From the NCBI GenBank assembly GCA_910585765.1, contig CAJUES010000091.1, positions 1 to 9,798 on the forward strand: a stretch of DNA of 9,798 nucleotides, given 5' to 3'. The first letter of the stretch is position 1, and each line of letters opens with the position of its first letter. The notes under the pieces were generated by a model. That model saw nothing but the letters and a program-made list of their open reading frames with translations, did no database searches and was not told where the DNA came from. This DNA comes from an uncultured Lachnospiraceae bacterium. GTDB taxonomy: Bacteria > Bacillota > Clostridia > Lachnospirales > Lachnospiraceae. A program made the translations under genes and the position numbers. Below, piece after piece: positions 1 to 6,424 of the stretch.

Positions 1-9
1 GAAATGATC

Positions 10-40
10 TTGACATAAATTCTTGCATATACATTATTAT
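10..40 (+). promoter_or_regulatory. Possible SigA-type promoter upstream of the stem-loop region
   Basis: A perfect -35 hexamer TTGACA (10-15) is followed by TATTAT (35-40) at a long 19-base spacing; CATTAT at 16 bases is an alternative -10. The surroundings are AT-rich. If active, it would transcribe the structured stretch at 113-290 and possibly the Cys-rich gene at 351. The suboptimal spacing keeps this tentative. Confidence 0.3.
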
Positions 41-112
41 TGTACTATATTTTCAGTCAATTTCAAGCTTTTTTCTCGATTTTAGAAACAATTTAGCCGC
101 ATTTCACCCCCA

Positions 113-200
113 GGACTTCGCACTGCGCTGCGAAGTCCGTGAGAAAGCATCGTGATTGAGATGCTTCAAGCCAACCGCGAAGCGGTTTTTGCATGGCTTG
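113..200. repeat. Cluster of three adjacent stem-loops (structured intergenic element)
   Basis: Three perfect inverted repeats lie almost end to end. The first pairs 113-122 (GGACTTCGCA) with 129-138 around a 6-base loop. The second pairs 145-151 (AAGCATC) with 160-166 around 8 bases. The third pairs 167-173 (CAAGCCA) with 194-200 and has an inner stem AACCGC-GAA-GCGGTT (173-187) followed by TTT. The inner hairpin with its T run could act as a weak terminator on the plus strand. The dense packing suggests a structured RNA, a 5' leader or a dispersed palindromic intergenic repeat. It matches no riboswitch class I recognise. Confidence 0.5.
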
Positions 201-208
201 ATACTTGC

Positions 209-290
209 AACAGGAAGCCGAAGGCTGAACTGTTACACGATTTATTCCTGCTCACACCCGGTTCTGATACAGAAAACGGAAATCTTTTTT
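209..290 (+). other. Two further weak stem-loops, the second terminator-like
   Basis: AACAG (209-213) pairs with CTGTT (230-234) around an inner stem AGCC/GGCT (216-219 with 223-226) capped by GAA. A second imperfect hairpin pairs CCG (258-260) with CGG (277-279) and TTCTG (262-266) with CAGAA (270-274); a T6 run follows at 285-290. The T run starts five bases past the stem, so this is a poor intrinsic terminator. With 113-200 these hairpins fill most of the 350 bases before the first gene. Confidence 0.3.
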
Positions 291-320
291 GGAACACTTT
301 CTGCACGCTGTCATATAGTA
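289..320 (+). promoter_or_regulatory. Possible sporulation (SigK/SigE-like) promoter for the Cys-rich gene
   Basis: CATATAGTA (312-320) fits the CATA-N3-TA form of SigK/SigE -10 elements. An AC dinucleotide at 294-295 lies 16 bases upstream, where the SigK -35 AC is expected. The start would fall near 327, about 10 bases before the ribosome binding site GGAGG (338-342). A SigA reading is also possible: TTGGAA (289-294) with TATAGT (314-319) at 19 bases. The sporulation reading is favoured because of the kind of protein encoded downstream. Confidence 0.4.
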
Positions 321-350
321 TAGAAAAAAGCTTCTTCGGAGGTACTCAAC

Positions 351-632
351 ATGAGTGAATTATCAGCAAGCCATTGCGGATGCAACCAAACAAATACGAT
401 GCCGGAGTGTGGCTGCGGGTGCGGCAACAACGGCGGAAACAACTGGATCTGGATTTTGATCCTGCTTTCCTGCTGCGGCGGATGCGGCAATGGTCTCGGA
501 TTCTTCAACAACGGCGGCTGTGGCTGCGGCTGTGACAACAACAGCGGCTGCGGCAGCTGGATCTGGATCCTTCTGCTGCTCTGCTGCTGCGGCAACGGAT
601 GCGGCAGCAACAGCGGATGCGGATGCTGCTAA
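351..632 (+). CDS. Cys/Gly-rich small protein with two Trp-Ile hydrophobic patches
   Basis: A 93-residue protein with 19 cysteines and abundant Gly and Asn. It is built from two similar modules. Each has a CGCGC-type stretch, a short Asn/Gly/Ser linker, a hydrophobic patch beginning WIWI (residues 32-39 and 70-77) and a Cys/Gly cluster (41-45 and 78-84). The tail is Cys-rich (90-93). The DNA of the two patches is also similar (CTGGATCTGGAT near 443 and 557), so the modules probably arose by duplication. The start is set by GGAGG (338-342), eight bases before ATG. There is no signal peptide, and the patches are short for normal membrane spans. Such proteins in Clostridia are often labelled high-cysteine chorion-like or resemble YjcZ-type sporulation peptides. 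A role as a disulfide- or metal-crosslinked spore-surface component is inference, supported by the possible sporulation promoter. Confidence 0.75.
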   Translation: MSELSASHCGCNQTNTMPECGCGCGNNGGNNWIWILILLSCCGGCGNGLGFFNNGGCGCGCDNNSGCGSWIWILLLLCCCGNGCGSNSGCGCC

Positions 633-644
633 TGTTCTGATCAC

Positions 645-670
645 TGAGGGTCCGTGTACACGGGCCCTCA
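645..670 (+). terminator. Strong hairpin after the Cys-rich gene
   Basis: Bases 645-657 (TGAGGGTCCGTGT) pair with 658-670 (ACACGGGCCCTCA), with one T-G wobble: a GC-rich stem of 11-12 pairs beginning 13 bases after the stop codon. No T tract follows, so it is not a canonical intrinsic terminator. It may stabilise the 3' end of the short mRNA or attenuate read-through into the gene at 780. Confidence 0.45.
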
Positions 671-716
671 CACTGTAATAACGGATATCCTGTTTTCATA
701 TATATGATTAGATACC

Positions 717-745
717 GCTGATCGATAGCGAGGCTATTTGTCAGC
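717..745 (+). promoter_or_regulatory. Stem-loop in the leader of the 176-residue protein gene
   Basis: GCTGA (717-721) pairs with TCAGC (741-745) and ATAGC (725-729) with GCTAT (733-737) around a GAG loop. The three bases between the stems (TCG/TTG) can mostly wobble, giving a nearly continuous 13-pair stem. It ends 23 bases before the ribosome binding site GGAGG (769-773) and could influence mRNA stability or translation. Its function is unknown. No convincing promoter was found between 670 and 780. Confidence 0.35.
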
Positions 746-779
746 AGTTCCTTATGGTAGAAAAGAATGGAGGTTTATT

Positions 780-1310
780 ATGGAGGATAACGATTACGTG
801 CTGGCTTTTGACCACTTTTATACCACGAATCACATCCAGATCTTAAAGTCCCTTCTGCCCTTTATGGACACCGACAACTTCCGGATGCTACCTGCCCTGA
901 TCAAATATATGGAATTGAAATACACGCTGTCCCAGATCGGCAGGGGAACTTCAGGATTTGCAAGCGGTATCCACGCCAGCAGCATCGACAACGACGCGAG
1001 ATCAAGCGCTGATATGGCAGAAAATCTTGAAAATATCTACAAGGCGATACACAGATACCTTGCCCCGGGCGAGGAAAAGAGCTTCAACCAGATCCTGTCT
1101 GCCATGCGGACGATGCGGAACGTGCGCGAAATGCAGCAGATGATGGAGCTCTTCCAGTCCATGAATCCCGATATGAACTCCAATATGGATATCGGTTCTG
1201 TGCTGGAAAATCTGTCCCCCGGCGGCGACAGCCCGAACGGATTCAATATCAATGAAATAATGGAAATGATGAAACTATTGGGAGGCAATGACAATGGAAA
1301 CCAACAATGA
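780..1310 (+). CDS. Uncharacterised 176-residue protein with Met-rich C-terminal region
   Basis: I do not recognise a named family. The start at 780 is chosen because GGAGG (769-773) sits six bases upstream; an earlier in-frame start at 738 has no ribosome binding site. No signal peptide or membrane segment is visible. The N-terminal part (residues about 8-55) looks helical with alternating hydrophobic residues (NHIQILKSLLPFM, then PALIKYMELKYTL). The middle holds a Ser/Ala/Asp-rich linker, and the segment around 110-165 is rich in Met (MRTMRNVREMQQMMELFQSM). The protein is probably cytosolic and largely helical. Its 3' end overlaps the next gene, indicating co-transcription and coupled translation. 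Its position after a Cys-rich, possibly spore-related gene hints at a sporulation connection, but nothing in the protein proves this. Confidence 0.8.
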   Translation: MEDNDYVLAFDHFYTTNHIQILKSLLPFMDTDNFRMLPALIKYMELKYTLSQIGRGTSGFASGIHASSIDNDARSSADMAENLENIYKAIHRYLAPGEEKSFNQILSAMRTMRNVREMQQMMELFQSMNPDMNSNMDIGSVLENLSPGGDSPNGFNINEIMEMMKLLGGNDNGNQQ

Positions 1311-1593
1311 ATGGATGAATGACCCGGAATTAAAGAATATTGACAGAGCCAAGCTGGACTTTCTGGGCAGGATGTTTGTGCAGAGCACCTCGATCAACAG
1401 CACCGGAACACAGGAAGAACGGCAGAAAAACATGATGGCATTTTTGCTCTCACTCAGCAAGCTGAGCAGGGAAAACAACATCTCTTTCCAAAAAGAGGAG
1501 GTTGAGCTTATTTTTTCTGTCCTGAAAAAATACTCAACCTCCGATGATATCGCTAAGATGCAGAAAGTCTCTTCTTTTTTCCATTCCCGGTGA
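1294..1593 (+). CDS. Uncharacterised 99-residue helical protein, coupled to the preceding gene
   Basis: Family not recognised. Two in-frame ATGs exist. The one at 1294 is preferred because GGAGG (1281-1285) is eight bases away, whereas the ATG at 1288 is only two bases from it. The gene overlaps the end of the 176-residue gene by 17 bases, a pattern typical of translational coupling and possibly of partner proteins. The sequence is charged and predicted helical (AKLDFLGRMFV, MMAFLLSLSKLS, EEVELIFSVLKKYS), with no signal peptide, membrane span or cysteine. Its 3' end overlaps the 3' end of the opposite-strand surface-protein gene by 41 bases (1553-1593), so the two convergent genes share their last codons and have no terminator between them. 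Confidence 0.75.
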   Translation: METNNEWMNDPELKNIDRAKLDFLGRMFVQSTSINSTGTQEERQKNMMAFLLSLSKLSRENNISFQKEEVELIFSVLKKYSTSDDIAKMQKVSSFFHSR

Positions 1594-4255
1594 GAACGAG
1601 CAGTACGCCCACCGAGAACATCGCGCATACGATCAGCATACGGTACTGTAGGGGATCTCCTGTCTTTGGCGTGGAATCCTTTATGTGTTGTGTGCTTTTT
1701 GGTGCGCTTGCGGACGTCGTGTTCTGCCTCTGTGTCGTCCTTGCACCCTGTGATGTCTGCACGGAGGAACCTGATGTCCCCTGCTGCTGTGCGGGTATTG
1801 TGTTCTGGCTCGCCGCCGCATTCTGGCTGCCTGCGGACGGCTGTGACACCACTGTCGTCTGGGTGCCTGCAGTCCCTGTCGTGCCCACACTGCCGGCTCC
1901 AAGCGTGATCGTCCCTGTCTTTGAAGTGCCTGACGGCGCTGCGGCTGTGTTGTTTCCTGTTGGCCTCACATTCCCGGAGAGCGTCGCTCCCAGCTTGATG
2001 CTGCCCGATGCAGCCTTGGCGACAACAACGGAACTGTCTTTGTCCCCGTCCGAGATCTCACTGCCCTCGTACACCAGTCTGGTATACTGTTCGGCAAGTT
2101 TCTTTGCCATACTCTGTGCCTTCTCTGTCTTTCCTGTGATGACGATATCCTTTGACACCTTGTTCACACCGCTGAACGCGTTGTCCTTCACCTCGGCAAT
2201 ATTGTCGGGCAGCGTGATACTTGAGATGCCCGCGACGCTGGCAAACGCATCGCTGCCGATCACCGTCACGGAGTCTGGTATGATGACGTCCTCCGCGCCG
2301 CCGCTGTATTTGTACAGCGTGCTGCTCGTCGAACTCATTGTAAAGCCTGATGACGTGTAGTACCACTTCTTATATAATGTGATGTCGCTGTTAAGAGCCG
2401 CGTCATTTTTGTAGGCTTCGAGGCATTCTTTGTCCTTGTACCAGTTCCCGTCTGTCGTATAGTTGGAATACTTGAAAGCGCTCGATGTACCGTTGCCATT
2501 TTCCGGGTACGCCGCAGCCGATATCTTCTGCCCTGTCGTGACCTTTGCCGTCAGGCTCGCCGCGTCCGTGTAGGAACTTCCGTTGTAGCTTCCCGTGAAT
2601 CCGCCTCCGTTCATGTGGAACACGACGCTGTTCGTCTTTCCCTCAAAGTGGGCGTAGAGCGTCATGTCCGCTGTCACCGGCTTTCCCCACGAGGTGTACT
2701 CTGAACCGCCGGATGCACTTGTATACCAGCCCTTGAACGTCTTATTCGCAATGGAAGGCGTGGCTGAGGGCTTTTCAAGCTTCTGATCCTCGTACAGTTT
2801 CTGTCTGCCCGGTATGTTGTCTGCCTTCTCATTGCCCTGCGTCGCGCTGTAGGTCACATGGAAATATGCCCTAGTCTGTTTGTCCCATTTCGCATAGATC
2901 GTCGTGTCCTTCTCTATGACATCCTCCGAGAAATCCCACTCCTCTGTGCAGGCATTATCCTTGTACCAGCCTTTGAACGTGTGCACGATCTCCTGCTTTC
3001 CGTCATCCTGTTTGATCTCGTAGCTGTCCTTTCTCAGGATCCTCGGCTCATCACCGTTCACGGACACAAGCTCGGAAACCGTCTTCCCTTCGACTACCTC
3101 TCTTTTCTCGCCATCCACACCGGAAATACCTGTGTCAAATGTGACGGTGTACCGCTCCTCCGGCTCGATCTCGATCACAGAGGACGAACTCGATTCCTCT
3201 TCCTCTGACTCCTCATCCTCAGTCGACTCTGTATCGCTCTCGTCCTCGGTCGATTCCGTGTCGCTCTCATCCTCGGTCGATTCTGTGTCGCTCTCATCCT
3301 CGGTTGACTCCGTGTCACTCTCATTCTCTTCCGATTCCGATTCAGTCGGTTTGAGATTGCTGTCCCCTTCTGTCCCATCACCGCTCTCCGACGGTTTGTC
3401 TGTATTCTCTGTCGATCCTGCATGATCGCCATCACCGGACTGCGAACCGCCTTCCGGCGTCGCTCCCGCTTCTTCCGCATCTGCACCAACATAGCTGATC
3501 CCCACGATCTCCTCCGTCTTCTCAGGATCGAGATAATCGCTGTATACAAGCTGTTCGTATCGTGCCGCGAGCTGCTTTCCATACGCTTTCGATGCCGCCG
3601 TATCAGAGTCATAGATATATACGATACCGCTGTCCGCGATGCCCTGAAACGCATTGTCTTCAACGGTTTGGATCCCTGCCGGAAGTACGATCCCCCTCAC
3701 CTCCGGCGAGAGATCATCAAACGCACCGTCCGCGATCGTCGTCACAGTCGCCGGGATCTCCACCAATGTCTCGTCCCCGTCGTACTGATACAACACTGTA
3801 CCGTCGGCGCTGATATGAAACCCTTTCGCCGCCAGCGTCGAACCATCGGACGTGATATTGTACCATTTCTTATACAGTGTAAGACTCCTGGTCACGGAGC
3901 TGCCCGCATCAAATTCTGTCAGACACTCCGGATCGGTATACCAGGTGCCCGCCTCTGTCTTGTACCCGGAATACGCCGCATGGCTGTCATCCGGAAAGCT
4001 GTTTATCGTTTTTCCGTCATCGATAATGAGAACCGGCGTTTTCTCCTGGAAGCTGTAGCCGTTATAGTTTCCCCTAAAAGTCCCGCCGTTCATGCTGAAC
4101 GTCACCACATGCGCCGACGCATCGTCGACCTGCATGTCTGCAGCCGTCATTTCCTTGATGATTTCCGCCTGCGCTTCCGGCATCGGTATCTGCGATATGA
4201 CGACCGCCAGCACCATCAGGCTCACGCCCAAAATATTTTTTAATCTCCGATACAT
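1553..4255 (-). CDS. Sortase-anchored surface protein with InlB-type B repeats and leucine-rich repeats (900 aa)
   Basis: A secreted, wall-attached protein. Residues 1-30 form a signal peptide (KR-rich start, hydrophobic core, likely cleavage after AQA at 28-30). Residues 47-132 form an InlB/Listeria-Bacteroides-type B repeat (VTFSMNGG to LTLYKKWY). Residues 133-238 are a BspA-like leucine-rich-repeat segment (VEIPATVTTIADGAF, IVLPAGIQTVEDNAF). Residues 255-360 are an acidic Ser/Glu/Asp stalk with four ESDTESTED copies. Residues 366-457 and 462-538 are two more B repeats, each containing TFKGWY. Residues 543-730 repeat the N-terminal B-repeat plus leucine-rich module. A Ser/Thr/Ala/Gln-rich stalk leads to TPKTGD (862-867), a hydrophobic segment and a KKKR tail, which together form a cell-wall sorting signal. 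The start has GAGGGGA (4261-4267) five bases upstream. The gene lies 48 bases after the sortase gene, so the two are probably an operon. Adhesion or matrix binding is likely; the ligand is unknown. Confidence 0.9.
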   Translation of the reverse strand: MYRRLKNILGVSLMVLAVVISQIPMPEAQAEIIKEMTAADMQVDDASAHVVTFSMNGGTFRGNYNGYSFQEKTPVLIIDDGKTINSFPDDSHAAYSGYKTEAGTWYTDPECLTEFDAGSSVTRSLTLYKKWYNITSDGSTLAAKGFHISADGTVLYQYDGDETLVEIPATVTTIADGAFDDLSPEVRGIVLPAGIQTVEDNAFQGIADSGIVYIYDSDTAASKAYGKQLAARYEQLVYSDYLDPEKTEEIVGISYVGADAEEAGATPEGGSQSGDGDHAGSTENTDKPSESGDGTEGDSNLKPTESESEENESDTESTEDESDTESTEDESDTESTEDESDTESTEDEESEEEESSSSSVIEIEPEERYTVTFDTGISGVDGEKREVVEGKTVSELVSVNGDEPRILRKDSYEIKQDDGKQEIVHTFKGWYKDNACTEEWDFSEDVIEKDTTIYAKWDKQTRAYFHVTYSATQGNEKADNIPGRQKLYEDQKLEKPSATPSIANKTFKGWYTSASGGSEYTSWGKPVTADMTLYAHFEGKTNSVVFHMNGGGFTGSYNGSSYTDAASLTAKVTTGQKISAAAYPENGNGTSSAFKYSNYTTDGNWYKDKECLEAYKNDAALNSDITLYKKWYYTSSGFTMSSTSSTLYKYSGGAEDVIIPDSVTVIGSDAFASVAGISSITLPDNIAEVKDNAFSGVNKVSKDIVITGKTEKAQSMAKKLAEQYTRLVYEGSEISDGDKDSSVVVAKAASGSIKLGATLSGNVRPTGNNTAAAPSGTSKTGTITLGAGSVGTTGTAGTQTTVVSQPSAGSQNAAASQNTIPAQQQGTSGSSVQTSQGARTTQRQNTTSASAPKSTQHIKDSTPKTGDPLQYRMLIVCAMFSVGVLLVLTGNGKKKRLSAS
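3215..3322 (-). repeat. Four tandem 27-base units encoding ESDTESTED
   Basis: Within the surface-protein gene, residues 312-347 are four exact copies of the nonapeptide ESDTESTED. The DNA copies differ at synonymous positions, so they have been kept under protein-level constraint or are not very recent. Unit length is a multiple of three, so copy-number change would lengthen or shorten the acidic stalk without a frameshift. Confidence 0.9.
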
Positions 4256-4303
4256 GTCAATCCCCTCTTACCTTTTTATTATTTTTATTTTCTTATCAGA
4301 ACG

Positions 4304-5464
4304 CTATATTTTTTTTGCGATCAGCACAAACCGCCCGTCCTCCTTATAATTGTCACATGTGGACAGGATCAGGTAGGTATCGCCGTATGTGATCGTCTCA
4401 TCGGTTGTGTAGATCGCATTGCTCATCACATTTTCCCGAAACGCATTGAAATTTTCCTCCGTGCTGATATCGATCGCATCATAGTAGCGGAACACATCCT
4501 CATCCTCGTACGCAACACCGCTGAGCATCGCTGCCACCACCTTATACTCACATTCCTCGTACAAGGTGTCAAAGATGATCGTCGTGTGCTCCTCGCCGAA
4601 CGATTTCTCCTTGTAATTTTTCAGCGTACCGAACATGACACCCGTTCTCATATTATGCCCGTATATGATGAGGTTCTGCCCGCCTGCCGCCACATCGTTC
4701 CTGTAGTCGAGTATCAGCGAGCCGTTCTTGTCATGCTGCTGTTCGAAGTTCTTGTCAAGGTAGTAATTGTTGTCCCCTGCCCTGGACATCACCGGATAGT
4801 CGATCTTTGTCCCCGGAATCCTGAGCCACCCGGCAAAATCCGGATTCTCTTCATGCAGCTGTGTGAACTTGAGCAGGATGCCGCCGTCAGACCGCCCCTG
4901 CGCGGCCAGATCCCCCTGCTCCGCCTCATCCGCAGCCTGAGCGCCCTGCGAGACATCCGCCACAGAAGAATCCGCATGCTCCGTTTCTCCGCTCGATGCC
5001 TGGTCGTTTGGCGCAGCCTGAACCTTTTCGATCCTCGCCTGCAGCTTTTTGGTCTGATAGTTCGTCCTGAGATCCATCAGCAGATTCCAGTTGATACATA
5101 ATATAGAAGAGACGAGCACCAGTAACGACACGGCACAGGCGATCCCCCGGTTGATCCTGAGCAGCTGCCTTCTGTTCTGCTTTTTCTGGTTCCTCCTCCG
5201 AATGATCTGGTTAACCTCCTGGATCTGCGCGTCTGTCATATTCTCATATAGTCTTAACAGGAACTCCTCGCCGGTATCACTCTGGAATTGTATGTTCTCT
5301 TTCTTGATCTTATAGTAGATCTCCTGCGCCTGCTGCATCGTCAGATTCTTCTTATTATAGATCATGCCGTGTGTCAGCTGGCTGATGATCTGCAGGTCAT
5401 GTTCCACTGCCCTCGGATTGTAACCAGTGCTGTAATCGTTATGATCCCTTTTGTTGTTCCCCAT
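4304..5464 (-). CDS. srtB: Class B sortase with long cytoplasmic N-terminus (386 aa)
   Basis: A membrane transpeptidase that cleaves the sorting signal of secreted proteins and joins them to the cell wall. Residues 1-105 are a hydrophilic, probably cytoplasmic region. About 106-128 is the membrane span, and 135-195 is an Ala/Gln/Glu/Ser-rich linker. The sortase domain runs from about 198 to the end. Class B hallmarks are FAGWLRIPGTKIDYPV (210-225), His270 in YGHNM, Cys370 in LSTC and Arg378 in DGRF, so the catalytic triad is intact. Class B enzymes are usually near 220-260 residues; the extra length here is the N-terminal region and linker. AAAGGTG (5471-5477) supports the ATG at 5464. The next gene encodes a TPKTGD protein, its likely substrate; related clostridial SrtB enzymes accept (S/P)PxTG-like motifs. 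A palindromic repeat lies just upstream. Confidence 0.93.
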   Translation of the reverse strand: MGNNKRDHNDYSTGYNPRAVEHDLQIISQLTHGMIYNKKNLTMQQAQEIYYKIKKENIQFQSDTGEEFLLRLYENMTDAQIQEVNQIIRRRNQKKQNRRQLLRINRGIACAVSLLVLVSSILCINWNLLMDLRTNYQTKKLQARIEKVQAAPNDQASSGETEHADSSVADVSQGAQAADEAEQGDLAAQGRSDGGILLKFTQLHEENPDFAGWLRIPGTKIDYPVMSRAGDNNYYLDKNFEQQHDKNGSLILDYRNDVAAGGQNLIIYGHNMRTGVMFGTLKNYKEKSFGEEHTTIIFDTLYEECEYKVVAAMLSGVAYEDEDVFRYYDAIDISTEENFNAFRENVMSNAIYTTDETITYGDTYLILSTCDNYKEDGRFVLIAKKI

Positions 5465-5482
5465 TGATCACACCTTTTTATA

Positions 5483-5642
5483 TAGGGAACTGTCAATAAA
5501 TAACTTATGCATCCGGCTTGTCTAAATCTCCATGCACTGCGTTGTCGTCAATCGGAGTACGTCCAATCCCCCTCATTCCTCTGCCTTGCGCATGAAGATT
5601 TATTCTGCGTCATTTGCACAAGTTATTTATCACCAGTTCCTA
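5483..5642. mobile_element. MITE-like palindromic element with TA flanks, upstream of the sortase gene
   Basis: Terminal inverted repeats of 25 bases at 5486-5510 and 5616-5640 match at 21 positions. They share GGAACTG at the tips and ATAAATAACTT further in. A second symmetric match lies inside: TAAATCTCCATGC (5523-5535) against the complement of 5590-5602, at nearly the same distance from each end, so the whole 155 bases can fold into one long hairpin. TA dinucleotides border both ends (5483-5484 and 5641-5642), as expected for duplication of a TA target; the left end has one extra G. No transposase or other gene lies inside, so this would be a non-autonomous element mobilised from elsewhere. 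It ends eight bases before the sortase ribosome binding site, so sortase mRNA started upstream would carry the hairpin. Confidence 0.65.
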
Positions 5643-5662
5643 GCCGTAAATTGTGATTGTTT

Positions 5663-5689
5663 TGTATACTTTTTATGTAACCCGTTCAA
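5663..5689 (-). promoter_or_regulatory. Weak candidate promoter for the sortase operon
   Basis: On the minus strand TTGAAC (5684-5689) and TATACA (5663-5668) are separated by 15 bases, shorter than ideal. They lie upstream of the palindromic element, so a transcript from here would include it as a roughly 190-base leader. A promoter inside the element is an alternative. The AT-rich stretch 5643-5760 otherwise holds only an imperfect dyad (GAGAAAATTGT at 5713-5723 with ACAATTCTC at 5728-5736). Confidence 0.2.
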
Positions 5690-5782
5690 TTATTAATAAT
5701 ATATCACAAAAAGAGAAAATTGTATAGACAATTCTCGAAATTTTTATCATGAATTTATATTTTCTTTTCCCTATGATTCTGC

Positions 5783-5788
5783 TATACT
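5783..5788 (+). promoter_or_regulatory. Candidate -10 element for the HD-domain gene
   Basis: TATACT (5783-5788) is a good -10 hexamer 43 bases before the ATG at 5831. The matching -35 region near 5760-5766 is T-rich (TTTTCT) and poor, so the promoter may need an activator or be weak. Confidence 0.4.
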
Positions 5789-5830
5789 TGTTATGTCACA
5801 GATCTCATTCGAAAATCAAAGGAGGATGCT

Positions 5831-6424
5831 ATGTTGCCAGACAGAGACACAGCGGAAGGATTATTAATAGACGCAGGACAGTGCAACCCGGGAGCATGGG
5901 TGGATCACAGCCGGATCACCGCACTGTGCGCGGAGCAGATCGCAGGCGCATGTTCAAATATGGACAGCGAAAAAGCTTATATTTTGGGACTATTGCACGA
6001 TATCGGCAGAAAATTCGGCGTAAAGCATATGGGACATATCTATGACGGTTATCATTACATGCTGGAGCTCGGCTACGATGAAGCCGCCAGGATCTGTCTG
6101 ACACACTCTTTCAGTGTCCAGAACATCAAGGACTACATCGGCAATTTCGACATCACGGAAGATGAAGTCCTGGAACTCACGGAGGCACTGGCAGCGGTAG
6201 AATACGACGACTACGACCGCCTGATCCAGCTCTGCGACAGCATGGCCGGCGCAGAGGGCGTCATGACGATGGAGGCACGCATGTCAGACGTGGCGCGCCG
6301 CTACGGGAAGTATCCGCAGGAAAAATGGGACAAGAACATGTCCCTGAAAAAATATTTCTCGGAGAAGGCAGGAAGGGACATCTACGAGATTGTAAATATG
6401 AGATCGCAAATCAATGAAAACTGA
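5831..6424 (+). CDS. HD-domain phosphohydrolase family protein
   Basis: A 197-residue protein with an HD domain, the metal-dependent phosphohydrolase fold. Visible metal-ligand candidates are His26 (WVDHSRITA), the His56-Asp57 pair in LGLLHDIGRKFG, a further His at 66-69 or His92 (LTHSF), and Asp136 (LCDSMAG). This order of H, HD, H and D is typical of soluble HD/HDIG hydrolases acting on nucleotides or other phosphate esters; the substrate cannot be read from the sequence. No membrane span or partner domain is present, so the enzyme is probably cytosolic. The start is set by AAAGGAGG (5818-5825), five bases before ATG. The gene is divergent from the sortase gene, and its 3' end overlaps the convergent ATPase gene by 14 bases, leaving no room for a terminator. 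Confidence 0.88.
   Translation: MLPDRDTAEGLLIDAGQCNPGAWVDHSRITALCAEQIAGACSNMDSEKAYILGLLHDIGRKFGVKHMGHIYDGYHYMLELGYDEAARICLTHSFSVQNIKDYIGNFDITEDEVLELTEALAAVEYDDYDRLIQLCDSMAGAEGVMTMEARMSDVARRYGKYPQEKWDKNMSLKKYFSEKAGRDIYEIVNMRSQINEN

Noticed and set aside
152..358. Open frame of 68 codons starting at GTG 152 in the stem-loop region
   Set aside because: It has no good ribosome binding site, runs through the inverted repeats, and ends inside the start of the Cys-rich gene. More likely an accident of the palindromic sequence, though a repeat-borne small gene cannot be fully excluded.
311..699. Several open frames on both strands overlapping the Cys-rich gene
   Set aside because: They arise from repeated GGC/TGC codons read in other frames and give low-complexity Ala, Ser or Pro/Gln runs. 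Only the 351-632 frame has a proper ribosome binding site.
1590..4243. Long plus-strand frames opposite the surface-protein gene (e.g. 1590-2360 and 3422-4243)
   Set aside because: The minus-strand frame has a signal peptide, recognisable repeats and a sorting signal. The plus-strand frames show no family features or ribosome binding sites.
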